Of a stretch of DNA of 64,000 bases, positions 46,299 to 58,650 are shown piece by piece. The first letter of the stretch is position 1. Every line of letters starts with the position of its first letter. The DNA comes from Taxillus chinensis. Its lineage: Eukaryota > Streptophyta > Magnoliopsida > Santalales > Loranthaceae. The notes under the pieces were generated by a model. The model did not search any database. It saw only the letters and a program-made list of their open reading frames with translations, and was not told the origin of the DNA. The position numbers and the translations under genes are program-made. The stretch spans positions 8,167,343 to 8,231,342 of the forward strand of contig CM042090.1 in assembly GCA_023512835.1 (NCBI GenBank), read 5' to 3'.

Positions 46299-46919
46299 TC
46301 ATAGCCTCCAGCTGTCGAGCTTACTTCGAATGAAGATCTCTGATTTCTTGTTGATGTCTAATTCCAAACTAAGAGGGATGATCTCCTCAGCAACAGCAGC
46401 AACAGAGGCCTTCAATTTAGCATTTTCCCGGTTCTTTTGGGCCGCCAGCTCCAAATTTTCAGCCTTCATTTTTCCTTTCTCCGCTGCGGTCCATGGCCCT
46501 GTCCTCCTGCCCAAAGATTGAGAGCTGCTTTGTGTTGCCTCTTGGGTCTCTCTGTTCTTAGTTTTTAAAGGAATGGAGGCACCGTTGTCCTCGACCAGGG
46601 ACAGAGATGTGCCATCAAAAACCCCCATCTCTTGAACCAGAGGGAACTCAGTTTCACACTTTTCCATTCTCTGCACCCGATGCTTGCGTCTCTTTCGCGA
46701 TTCAATCTGGTTTCTGGGTGCAGTTGAAACCGGGGCACGAGCTGAATAAGGACCGGGATCGTGGTGACGACCAATTGGTTCTACAAACCCAGTGCTGAAA
46801 CTTTCATCGGGTGATCGGGGCTGGTTCCCTCCTCCGGTGGCGAGGGCGTCAATGATGGAGTTGAAGAGCCGATGGCAAATGGAAACGAGCTGGAATTGCT
46901 TCTTTTCTTCTGTTTGCAT
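46299..46919 (-). CDS. unrecognised small protein with C-terminal charged helix
   Basis: The frame is open from 47126, but I choose the Met at 46919 (MQTEEKKQFQLVSICHRLFN), because the 69 codons before it are Pro-rich and leader-like. That gives 206 residues. The N-terminal 30 look helical. A basic cluster SRKRRKHRVQRME could be a nuclear signal, and the last 70 residues (KGKMKAENLELAAQKNREN, then KKSEIFIRSKLDSWRL) look like an alpha-helical, possibly coiled-coil region. I do not recognise the family. The composition is coding-like, and the gene lies 3' of the ALKBH10B-like gene on the same strand. It could also be one exon of a larger gene or an old mobile-element relic. Confidence 0.5.
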   Translation of the reverse strand: MQTEEKKQFQLVSICHRLFNSIIDALATGGGNQPRSPDESFSTGFVEPIGRHHDPGPYSARAPVSTAPRNQIESRKRRKHRVQRMEKCETEFPLVQEMGVFDGTSLSLVEDNGASIPLKTKNRETQEATQSSSQSLGRRTGPWTAAEKGKMKAENLELAAQKNRENAKLKASVAAVAEEIIPLSLELDINKKSEIFIRSKLDSWRL

Positions 46920-47884
46920 TGTTTTCAAGAGAACTACAGGAAAAGGGGGAGGAGGGTCCGGGGTAGACAGATAAAGAACATGATCATGCATCACAATGAT
47001 TTCTTTCGGAATGACTTTGTTTGAGCAGGGGGTTGTTTTTTGCTCCCCCATATGAATATGATTCCATTCTTTAAGGGTAGGATAAGTAACAAAAAGCAAG
47101 ACTTCAAATGGGTTCCCTGTTCTCATCTCTCTGCCTTTAGCAAAAGCAGTTTAATTAAATTAAAAAAAAGGGAAATCCAAGACTGATGCATGCTTGTTGG
47201 GCAAGAAATCATGGCCTTGCTGCTTCCCTAGGTCACGCTGAGTACCAAATCAGATCCTCTCTTGAATGCACACAATTATCATGTTGGGTAACCTTACATT
47301 TTTCCGTTTGGATAGACGCAAATTAAGGGAAAATAAAGGAAAAGCGGTGCATATTCATTTTTAGAAGCAACTTTTCAAAGTAACCTCCATATTCATTTTT
47401 CATCATGATTACAGTGGAATTCAGATTGAGGGGGGCTGGAGAAAGATGGAGAATATAGGGGATAGAACTGTAAAAGCCATTCTCGCCATCACAAATCAAA
47501 TCAATCAGCATTAATCTCAATAAATATAAGGTAAGCTGTATGAACCATTCTCACCTTGAAATAACAAAATATACATTAAAACAGGATCTTGAATACAAGT
47601 TTTTGCCACTAATCATATTTAATCCACATTGTGTGACTCAAACAAGAAGCTCAACTACTGCTAAAGTGCCGCCACAATTGACACCCAAGACTAGGCAAGA
47701 CAACTGACACTCAAACTTACTCTGGCCGCAATGGAAAAAACAGACAGAAAGAACGGACAACAACAATGCTTATGTTATCCATATGGCTTTTGCCTCAAGC
47801 CAACAGGCACTACCTAAGAATTCATACTCCACCCTCAAATAAGAATTCATACTGATTTCAACCTCAAATCCTCAATGCCTTTCA

Positions 47885-50800
47885 TTAGTCCGACATGGGC
47901 TCATCTACATGACTTTCAATAAGTTTAGGCAGTGTGAGAAGTCTTCCTTTCTGGGCTCGCGGTGGGAGATGCTTTGCAGATTTTTTTGATCTGACAGTCC
48001 AGGGTAAGAAAACCCCTGTACCACCATTGGGAATCTTTCTGGGGCTCAGCATCATTGGCCGCTCCGGTGTTGTTACCATGACCATTGGTGCATGGAGGAC
48101 GCTCCATTTTGGAGTAGTATCTATTTGCTCGTACCCAGTGAGTACTCCATTAGGGACTGTGTATGGGTCTGGGACACTTGGTTGCCACATTGCCATGGCC
48201 CTGCTCAAGGGAAGGACTGTTGTTGGTGATTGGTTCTGGTTGGTTTCAGGTCGAACTCGGAAAAATGTGATGCTCACCCTTTTGATCGGTGAAGTGCACA
48301 TGACATGCCTCGCCATGTCAGCACTATTTCCTCTCATAACTAGAAGAGACCTGGAGAGTAATGTAACTATGCAAATCAGCAGAAGGAAATGCTGTAGTTA
48401 GGCCTACATGGAAATGCTTATTCAAACTGGTAGGCTAAGCAACATGAAACAACTGCTAGACAACTTCAATGCATTAAAATTATATGACAGCAAAAACAAT
48501 AGGAATCTGAAAATTTGACGTGCTAAGGGGATATTGAAAATGTAAAACTCTTAACATAAATAACAATGATGTGGACTATATCACAAAAAACATTGTCCTA
48601 AAATAGAACTTTTCCATATGAGAAAACCTTGGGCCTGTGATTATTACCATAGAAAATCATACAGAGGGCACCAAAAGGGTGGATCAAGCCACCAATAAAG
48701 TCATACCTTGACCACCAAAGGAACCAATTCCCCAAGTTGATGATCTAAGCACGTCTTTCAGTTTGTTTTTGTCCAGAATTTGCAGAAAAATAGATAAATT
48801 TCACAAAATTTCCATTCCAAATATGCAGATCAAAGAACCTTAAGTTCATACCCTTCCTTCAATGAAAGCACGAGTGGTCCCTTGAAGTTGCCGTCATTAA
48901 CATTTGTGAGAGTACGTCCAAAAGCCATTGTTGATTCAGAGAGGAGAAGGGTGGTGATGGGCTGCTCCAAATGTGGAGGCTTCAGAAAAGGCTGCGAATA
49001 TTCCCCCTACAAAGACGTGGTCGTGAAGTCATTTTTTAGCCTCAATGAAACTAAATCTAATCACCATATGAAGGCACCTAACATTATGAATATCAAGAAC
49101 AAACGGAAAACATTATTCAGAAAGACAAATGTTTACCTCATCAAAGAAGTTAAGAATGCAGCTGTTTGGCCTTTTGTAATCTGGTATTATTTGCCAGATT
49201 ACTAGGTGATCAATGACAGAATGGAGAAGTGCAGGAATCGGCTCAATATTGCCTGTAAGCACAAAACACTTGAGATACGCCGTGACAAGCTAACAGAACA
49301 ATTGTTGATAAATAAGATCTGCAGAAACCTGACCTGCCTGTTGTCCATTTGTTTCCTCTTCTCTTATCTGTCCAAAAATAGGAACCCCAAGCTGTATTAG
49401 CTCTCTCTTGTTGCCTTTCACCTGCTTGTTGAATAAAATAAATGTCTCGCCTGTATTTGTTGAAAAACAAGAATCCAGTTAGATGTCATTGTTGGCAACC
49501 GGAAAAACAATTTCAGTAATCATCTTTTTACAAAACAAGCACTTGCAGGATCAGATGAGAACACTCCCAGCTCATGAAAGTTGGGAAGAAAATGCTTCAA
49601 GTTGATGTCGAGAATCAAAATATCAAACCCCTGGGCGGACCTCAAGGCTATGTGTACCTTACAAAATTGGTCTCTTTATGTATTTCAATAATCAAACCTA
49701 AGACATGCCTGAATTACTTGGGTTCTCAGTAGATGAATAGAAAATAACATTTGGGGTCGCACTAAAAAAAAAACCCTTTTCCATTTTAAGACACAAGCCT
49801 GAACCGCAAGGCCTGGGAAATGCAGACCCCATACAACATCAAATGCAGCTGAAGTATATATTACTCAAAAAAAAAATGAAAAGAGGTCAATAATATTAAA
49901 GAAAAGATTGATTAGATTGTGTGCCGACCTGAGAGTTCTCCATTGTGTCCAGCAGCCCTCAGATCATTAACCGAGTCAATTAGCTTTAAGAGCTCTGATT
50001 CAGTGAAAATATCCTCATACAGTTTAAGTCCTTTCAACACATTAACCTGCCACGATTAACCGCTACTAAGTATAAGCTATCTGCCTATATATGGTAGTGA
50101 CAATATGTTATGAGAGAGAAGGCTCACCATATGCCCTTTGACTGGCTCCTTTGCCACAAATCCTTTAGTCAGCTTGATCTGGGCAGCACGTGCTCCACAG
50201 TCTTCGTGGTTTGAACATATCTCAGTGTGCTCCGATGATGCGTGCTGAGAATGGGATCCTAAAATCCACATTATAACCAAAAAAAAAAAAAAACAGAGAA
50301 GGGAGGGAATTGAATTACATTACATGACCCAAGTAAAATTTAAAATTTAAAAAAACTGCAATGTACTAGTGCATGATAGCTGAAACAATCATTAAAAGAG
50401 GAGGCGGGGAAAAAAAGAGAGGAAAGACCAGCAACCACCTAGAAGTAGGATCCACTTGGTTTCACGTGATGCTTAGCTAAATCTTTGAAAATCAGTCTGA
50501 AATCTAAACATGACAAACGTGGCATTATGCCATAAATTAAAAAGAGCATGTGACCATATTGCAATCCCCTCAATGCCAACCCGTCAACTCGATCACCCTC
50601 CTTTTTTTTGTTTGTTTGGTGGTTGTACTACTTCTTTGTGTTTTTATTTTACACTGTTTTGGTTTGAAACACATGGAAACAGTAATACCACCCAACCCGC
50701 CGGTTTGGTCACCAATTAGCTTAGCTCTGCCTGTCACTGTGTGTGTCAGCCCCACAGTTGCAACACGGAAATGCTCCGACCCGCCCCGTTTGCGACCACT

Positions 50801-52709
50801 GCCACCCTTATGCCGTTTTGGCATCATTTATTGTTATCGCACGCAAAGCACAAAAACAAAAGCGCGCATATTATTCTTGTCCCCTACCCAGAGTGAGGAC
50901 AGAATCAATGGCTGCGGGACCACGCAGCCCCTACCCTATCTCTCCCTCCACTATCGGGAATGGGAATTGTGAATTTGTGATGTGGGTGGGTGATCGGCCT
51001 ATCGCCGTTTCCTGTTTCCAAACACCACCACTAGTCATTCCCGCACTCTACAGTCTACAGGCTTTGGGTTCTTCTGCTCCCACCAAAAAAAAAAAAAAAA
51101 AGTTAAAATTTGAGACGGCTCCGTAATTTTTATTGATTTATATTTTTTTTATTATTTTATATATTAGTAATTAAATTAAATTATATAAAAATTAAATACT
51201 TAAAATGATTCGCTTGACCCGGCTAACTCGGTCCAGCCACTGAGTCCAACCCACCCACGGTACGGATTCAATTCAACAAAGGCCATCTCGAAACAGGAAA
51301 AGTCCCGTTTTTTTCCCCACATCCCACCCCGATATATCGTTGGAGAAACAATTGTTTTTTAAGAAAAAAAATTGAAAAGACTTTTTTGCAACCTTTTGTA
51401 TTTCTTTTATAGAAATCAATGTCTCCCGCTGTTGTGGGAGTGGGGTCAGGAAAACCAAAAAAAAAAAACATGATTTTTTGAGTAAGACGTTATATTAAAA
51501 AAACCCAGTAAATTGTTATATATATATATATATATAACCGTTAAAATCTAGCTTCTTCTTTTTTTTTAAAGAGTTCAAGTTTGAACAGCCTCTATTGTTG
51601 AATTCAAAAACTGGGTTTTTGAATAATTACTTAATATACAACTTTCTTGGTCGCTGTTTCTTAGATGAGAAAACCTAGGAAGTGGGGGAATTTTTTCTAG
51701 AACGAACACAAATCAATGTTTTAAAACCCAGTCAATTATTTTTTAAGAGTACATGTTGGAACAACCTGTATTGTTGAATTCGAGAACTGGGTTTTTGGAA
51801 AACATATAACTATAGAGAACCATCCGGGTCGCCGATTCGCAGATTGGGAAGGAAGAAAAAAAAGGGGGGGTCGTTAAAGTGTCTTCTATTTTTAAAATAA
51901 ATAAATAAATAAAAAGGTAAGAAATTTAAGCTCCGATTTTTCAGGATAATATTAACAAACTTGAAACAAACAGATTATTTCACTTAAAATTGGGATATTT
52001 TGCTTGACACCAAAACAGAAACGTGGAAAATATCCAAGAAACTCTCGGAACACAACAGAAAGACCAGGTTGGTTTTAAAACGGTCCAGATCCCAAAACCA
52101 AAATAAAAAACCAAAATAAAAAACAAATAAAAACATAGATATAATCGAGAAAACATAAACAACTATCAAGACACACACTTACCTGCATCGCTAATCTGAC
52201 TCGCATCAGTCCGCGTCGAATCACCATCCACCGAGACCGTCACTACTTCCTGAAGCTCCTCGCCGTTCTTCGCCTCCGCTTCTTCGCCCTCCCCGCCGGC
52301 GGTGGCGGGCACAGTCGCGGCGGCCGCCTCCTCCCGCCGCGGCGGCGGCGGCGACTTTGCCGAGCTCTAGTGTGACGTCGGCGATGGAGCAATACTTCTG
52401 CATCTGGAGGATAGGGATCCAGTTCAGACGCCGTCGGTGGATCGCCGCGAAGACAGAGTCGTACTCCGATCCGCCGCCGCTGCCGGCGACGGACCCCAGG
52501 TGGCTGCAGAGGGCGTCGATGATGGCGTTCGCCGCCGCGAACTCGCCGCGGAACCACGCGATGATCGCGTCCTTGGCCACCGACTCCGACACAATCGGCA
52601 CGGGGGCTTGCGGCTGGGGCTGAGATAATTGCATTGGGACCGCCGCCGCCGTCGACGACAGCGGCACCGCCGGTGCCCTCCCGATACAGGCTGTGTCTCC
52701 TTCTCTCAT
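47885..52709 (-). CDS. ALKBH10B-like RNA N6-methyladenosine demethylase
   Basis: Seven exons on the minus strand: 52183-52709, 50128-50258, 49929-50046, 49334-49450, 49137-49252, 48852-49006, 47885-48350. All introns are GT-AG and phases fit (about 542 residues once the exon 1 shift is allowed for). Exon 1 has the conserved AIIAWFRGEFAAANAIIDAL and AAIHRRRLNWIPILQMQKY. Exons 2-4 have IKLTKGFVAKEPVKGHM, LKGLKLYEDIFTESEL and TFILFNKQVKGN. The 2OG-Fe(II) dioxygenase core holds the iron-binding HLE of PPHLEQP (exon 6), the second His in MARHVMC and the Arg of RVSITFFRVR (exon 7). The C-terminus GGTGVFLPWTV and LPPRAQKGRLL is typical of the ALKBH10 group, which removes m6A from mRNA and affects floral timing in Arabidopsis. 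Exon 1 carries a one-base frameshift near 52330-52352. Confidence 0.88.
50259..52182 (-). other. intron 1 of the ALKBH10B-like gene (1.9 kb)
   Basis: Donor GTAAGTGTG at 52182, acceptor TTTTAG at 50259. Contains TA, A and T runs and a patch near 51210-51255 with ACCCGGCTAACTCGGTCCAG, similar to the patch at 9175-9305. The open frames inside it on both strands have no motif. Confidence 0.75.
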
Positions 52710-52789
52710 TTCGTGTCCCCTGCAGGCGGCCGGTACGTGATCGCTCCCGAGATATTTCGAGCCCGTGTCGACGGTGTCGTGTGTTCAAC

Positions 52790-52815
52790 CGGAGAGAGAG
52801 AGAGAGAGAGAGAGG
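52790..52815. repeat. (GA)n tract in ALKBH10B-like 5' leader
   Basis: GA run (CT on the coding strand) about 80-105 bp upstream of the ATG, a pyrimidine-rich leader of the kind also seen at the GATL gene. Confidence 0.7.
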
Positions 52816-54030
52816 GGTCTCTGTTGGGTTTGTTGGTGTGGTAATGGGTTTATTGAGGGACAAACGAAGTTACATCTCATACATGTAATGTAATTTGTGG
52901 GGGAGGTTTGATGTCCAAATGGCATGGACGTCCACGTGAAGAGGTGTCAAATGGGGAAAGTGTGACTGTACTTTTTATACGTATATACTTTTTAATTAAG
53001 TATATCCTACTGTATGATGACAATACGTACACAACTGAAAAATAAAAAAAACAATGGGGAAATACTTTTGCTAAAAACGATTATTAAAACACAAATAATA
53101 ACAATAATAGAATTGAAAGTGAAAACAATGCTCAACTACTCAGCCATTAGAAATAATAAAAATAAATTATTTTTTAATCAATAATACTTTTAAAACCAAA
53201 TTACTAGCCATAATTTATTGGTGTCTAGCTTAACAAATAACAATGGGGAAGTAACGGTGATAATTTCACTACACGTGTCATGCGTAACTAATATTTTAAA
53301 AGTTACGTTTGGTATTAAAACTTGACTTCAATATGTCACCTCTGTGATTATCGATATAGTTAATTTGTGAAATTAGTATTTAAAAAACAAGTATACTAGT
53401 ATTTTTAATTAAGATGGTGTTATAATCAACAGTGAGTCTCCAATTTTATCAGAGTTGTGAGATGCTTTCGGTATATATTCATGTTACTGCTTGTGTGTGA
53501 ATAAAATAATACAGCTAACATTTTATGTAATGTTACGTTGTATGAATAAAAGTAAATTTTAAAAATTAATATTAATTTAATGGAGGTGCCATTTCGTGAT
53601 TTACCTATACAATATTTCTGTACGGTAATATTACTCATCTTTTTTACAGTGTAATATTATGCTTAATGTGATTTTTGGCTTGGATAGATTGAAAAATATG
53701 GAAACTTTTATATATCGAATTTTATGTAAAGATATATGAAATTTGAAAATAATTTTGTACGGTTAAAAAAAATAAAAAGTTATTTTAGATGTTTTGGAAG
53801 TATTAAAAGATAGGAGTTGTTTGGTTAGAATGTTTTCCGTTTTTGTTTAAAAAAATAATAAAATCTTATTTTTGATTTAAAGAACCTTAAAATGAAAATA
53901 TTTTATAATTGTTTTAAATTTTTTATTTTCCGTACATAAAATTAGCTATCATATTTTAAAAATAAAAACAAAAAATATTCCAACTAAATACCCTAGATCT
54001 CCCACACATTAGTTAATGATTTAGAGTGTG
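52816..54030. other. promoter side of ALKBH10B-like gene, then AT-rich DNA
   Basis: Upstream region on the minus-strand side. No clear TATA box was chosen. AT-rich from about 52980, containing the MITE at 53813-53993. Confidence 0.4.
53813..53993. mobile_element. Tourist-like MITE, diverged
   Basis: Left end GGAGTTGTTTGGTTAGAATG and right end reverse-complemented GGGTATTTAGTTGGAATATT form imperfect inverted repeats. Interior words (AGCTATCATATTTTAAAA) match the MITE at 42918-43142, so it is an older relative. A TA is found at both flanks. Confidence 0.6.
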
Positions 54031-54342
54031 TAGGAATAACAATGGGCGGGTCATATCAGCATCGGGTATCCATCGCACTTTGACCCTATTGTGATGGGTA
54101 AGTTGACGTAATAGGGTTAGAGCCGAATTTTGAGAGTTTTTTTAAATGGGTCTTGTCCCGTTTCATATAAAGATGACAATCTCATGGGTCATGTTGAATA
54201 CTTATCTCGCCTCAATCCTATTGGAACAGGTTTCAAATCGACGTAATAGGCTAGTTCGAGATGGATTTGTATCATGAATTTAAACAGTTTTTTTAAATGA
54301 AACAAGTTTGAAGTATGAGTGATCCGCTCATTGTCATCCCTA
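54031..54342. mobile_element. hAT-type MITE (312 bp)
   Basis: Left end TAGGAATAACAATGGGCGGG and reverse-complemented right end TAGGGATGACAATGAGCGGA. These ends are typical of plant hAT MITEs. The 8-bp target duplication is no longer clear. Confidence 0.65.
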
Positions 54343-56589
54343 AAAGAGACATCCTCATGAAGGAGACACCTTCAAACCAATGTTAGCATTAGTAGTTGGC
54401 TGTGCAATTCCATTGTAGATTCCGACACAGTCAAGGCACCCATCCTAATAAAACACTTACATTGGATCTTCCACCAAGAGAATTCTTTATGTTAGCAAAC
54501 TTCGGTTAGATACCTATTAGTTCCTCAGCAATAGAAGACTAAAAGGTCAAGGAGATGTCTAGTATTTGCTTGATACTTTGTCGACGCCCTGTCACATCTT
54601 TGCTGTCAGTTAGACCGTGTTTATAAGTAAATGACGATGAGAATCCTTGTTCTTGACATCTCGCGGATGCTCCTCGGTCCACCTATGCTTCAAACTAAGA
54701 AAACCAAATTATTTTCAATACATTTTCTCAGTACCCTAAATCCTATTCAATGGGAATGATGAATATTTTGAACACATTTGTATTAATGTTTATTAAAACA
54801 TACATTTATTAATGACATTAAATCTGTATATTTTACCAAATATTTATTTAACACTTTATATAGGATTGTTAAATTTAAATTTATATGCTTCATTAATGGA
54901 AACAGTCCAAAATTTTGAAACCAAATTTGTTTGTGAAATATGGATGACAGTTAATTTTGTACTTAAAAATATTGATCGGATAGAACAAACTTTTTTCCTT
55001 ATTGAAATTCGTCGATGATTTATTTTGTATTTATCTTTGTTTAGCTTTTCCCTTTTGACGTGTTATTATAATCCAAATTTACATTTCTATGTTCATAATT
55101 GATTGACGGGTATCAATTTGCAAACACAACAACCATGGCGAGTTTTTTTTTTTAATCCACGTTGAATGTCCAGATATACTTGATTTTTCCTTCATTTTGA
55201 TATATTTAGACTTTTTTAAACGGTAAATTAAAGTTAATTATTTATAATATATATATAATGCCTACGATTCAAAGGTGATGTCAAGTTAAAGATATTTTAA
55301 TCTAGTTCATTAATCTATATCTAACGGTTTATTATTTAACTAGTTAAATAAAAATTTAAAATGAAACGTTAATTTGTATTATCCAACGAATCATACTAAA
55401 GTTTTTATACTAAAAACTTAATTTGAAGTTTTTATTTTACCAAAATTTTATATTATATATATAATATTAAATAAATTAGAAAGTGCATTTGATTTTATTA
55501 TTATTATTTTATTATAACTTTAATCTTATTGTTAGTTTATGGTGATTCATAATATTTTTTAGTACATTTTCATGCTTCTTCCCATCAAATTAAAATAATA
55601 ATTTGAGTTACGATGACATTTATATGAACTGTACTGATAATATTACTAGCATTAACTTTTCTTAAAAACTTTAAAAAAAAATCAACACTTCTTAAAAAAT
55701 GATTTAAAAACTTAAAAGTACAAAACAATTTTTTTAAAAATAAAACTGAAAAAACATTTTAAAAAATTAAAAAAACAAAAACAAAAACAAATTTAGTTTT
55801 CTTTAAACCAGTCCAAGTAAATATGGAATTGGGTAGTTAATGTTCAATCTTAATTATTGAGACCAAAAAATAATAGTGACAAATGTTTTTTCTTTTTTTC
55901 TTATCGTATTAAAACTATTTTAAAACTTTTGACACAAGAGATATATGGATAAACAAAAATGAATAAGTTGCTTATTCATTATAGGTGTCTCAATGTGTTT
56001 GCTTTATAACATACTTTTATTGCTCTAATGTAGTCTAAGACGAGCCCCAAACTTTGAGGGGGCCTAAGCGGGATCCTAAATTGAGGCCCTCATATGGTAT
56101 GCCTTTAAAAAAAATATATCTTCAAAAATAAAAAAAATAAGAAAAAACCAACAACATCTCCCCATAATAAGAAACAAAACGATGATTCATTCTTAATAAA
56201 AGTTTTACAATAAAAAAACACAAATGAAGTTTTCGTCATACTCACCCTTAAACTCTTAAAACCATAGTATAACAATTAAACATAAATAGAATTTTCATTA
56301 GTCATTTATGTTCATCACTAACCTTTTAAAACCATATCAAATGCAAATGAGGTTTCATTAGGCTCACCCCTAAACTTATATTACCACTAACAATGGTCAC
56401 TAAAATGGGAGAAAAACCTAAAGAAGAGGTAAAGTAAAGAACTTACCATCATATTAGGAGCTTAGGTTAGCAATAGATTAGCATAGCCCACTTTTGTAGC
56501 CGCCTCGCTTAAAAAAACAAAATATATTAATTTGAAAAAAAACCATAAAAAAAAAAAAAAAAAACAAAAATATTCCATTTTATTTTATA
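54343..56589. other. intergenic DNA, 3' flank of the hAT relic
   Basis: AT-rich for most of its length. At 56036-56100 a GGGGGCCTAAGCGGGATCC-like block resembles the flanks commonly found next to plant ZMYM1-like hAT copies. No gene recognised. Confidence 0.4.
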
Positions 56590-58248
56590 TAATTACCTAC
56601 AATAAAAATTAAACTACCTCTGCACTCCCATTCACTTCCAAAGTTATCAATTAATGTTTCATAGTCAATCTTTTTTGCTAAATCATTTTCAATAGATATC
56701 ATAGCTAGTCCATTTAACCTTTCTTGAGACATAGTTGACTGAAGGTAATTTTTATCTTAACAATTTCACCATCAACTCTTTCCCCGGTCACCATAATTGA
56801 AATGGTCAATAATTCCATCAAATGATTCAATACTTCAATTGACCTTGTTATTTTTTTATGAGAGAGTATCTATTAAGAGTTTCAATTTTGTATATAAATA
56901 TCTTCCATCAATATTTCTTGTTTGCCATCGTCAAAAAGGCATTTTTTAAGTTTATTACACGAAGTAAACATTCATTTTCCAGTATCTTCAACTTCTCCAA
57001 ATCAAACAAAAACTCAAAAACTTTATCATATATTTGAAATTGTGTAAGAATTTCCTTAAGTGAATTAACCCCCCAATCAACAACATAAAGGAGGTAATTA
57101 ATTCTGAATGATTCCTCTACTAAATGTGTAAAACCCGTAAAAATTTAAGCTCTTCCTTAAATAGAAAAAATGTCATACAAAAATAGTTAGAAAGAATATT
57201 TTAGATATTATAAATAGAGCTTTAAGAAGTACTGAAATAAGATAAAAGAGACGTAAGCCTTTGAATTGTTATAAATAGGAAGAGTATGTAATAATGTTTT
57301 ATAATATTATACTTTATAGGTTTAAAAATAAAAAAGTCAAGGAATATAATGTTATCTTACTTTATTTATTGATTACGTAATTATATTATTTTATCCGGGT
57401 TAATATTAAATACCTTATAAAAATAAAATAATTTCTTATACCCATAAAAAGTTTAGATGCTATATATTATGTCATTTAGTCTCTTAACCAAATTACTATG
57501 GGTAAGTAAGATTACAAACCTTAACTTTACCAAAAGTATAAAACAAGGTAAGGCCAAAAATTTAAATAAGGCAAATATCTGGAGGTCCCATTCAAAATTA
57601 TAACTTGAGTTATATAGATCCAATTGACAAAAACCAAAGCCCTTTTGTTCATTTATGACTTAGCTAAAACGTGTAAAAATTCAGAATTTAATATGAACCA
57701 ATCAATCCATAAATAAAATACTACACATAGGTTCAGTATGAACGGGTAAACATTTAGATGACTTTAAAATTCAATAACTTTTGTTATACATATGTAAAAA
57801 TTATAAAATTGATACCCATTTGTAGATATTTGAGCAGAATGCAATCAATTGGCTGTTTGTCAAAAACTACAAAATTAAAAACGTTATAATTGAATTAGAG
57901 GGAGTCACCAATGTGGACTTTTTATGCCAAAGGAACCTTCTAGGTTTAAAAGTCTTAAAACATTTTTAAATGGTAGGAGGAGATACCCACGTTTTTAATA
58001 AGAGATAATAGGAGGAAAATAAAGTATTATATATATTTTAAATAATTTAATTTAATGTCAAAGTCAAATTCATACACTATTTTTCACCTATTACACCACC
58101 ACCTTACCTATAAATACATGACTCACTTCCCTTCTCAAGCACTCTTTCCATTCAAATAAGCCACAAAACCATCTCCTCCAAATACTCTCCAAAAAGTTCT
58201 ATTAACACCCCAACCTCCAAGCCTCCTCTCCCCCCCCCTCTCAATCTT

Positions 58249-58270
58249 CCCCCCCCCCCCCCCCCCCCCC
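58249..58270. repeat. homopolymer C tract
   Basis: A run of about 22 C in the solo LTR, likely hard to sequence and of uncertain length. Confidence 0.8.
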
Positions 58271-58592
58271 CTCTCACTTTGTTGGAAGTTCCAAAAAGGT
58301 AAATATTTCAAGCATATATTAATCATGTTCTTGAAAGGCTATCCCCCCACAAACATAATATATATTATGGTGGCCTGCCCCTCAATATATATATGTATAT
58401 TTATTAAATAATATGTATATGGTATATATGATTATTATTATTCCAGAAGTAAGTCTCCTCATCAATATATATATTATGGATTGGCACCCTTCAATATATA
58501 TATGTATATGATACGTATATGTGTATATATGATTATTATTATTCCATGGAGACTAGTCTCCTCATACATATATATATTATGGATGGCTGCCC

Positions 58593-58597
<5 letters not shown>

Positions 58598-58647
<50 letters not shown>
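58598..58647. repeat. (TA)n microsatellite
   Basis: Long alternating TA run in the solo LTR. The overlapping plus-strand frame rich in Tyr and Ile is its artefact. Confidence 0.85.

Positions 58648-58650
<3 letters not shown>

Noticed and set aside
50510..51126. Plus-strand frames in ALKBH10B intron 1
   Set aside because: Lie inside an intron, with composition driven by homopolymers; no motif.
52243..52863. 206-codon minus-strand frame rich in Arg across ALKBH10B exon 1
   Set aside because: Alternate frame of a GC-rich exon. The 52709 frame carries the family motifs and the splice phases.
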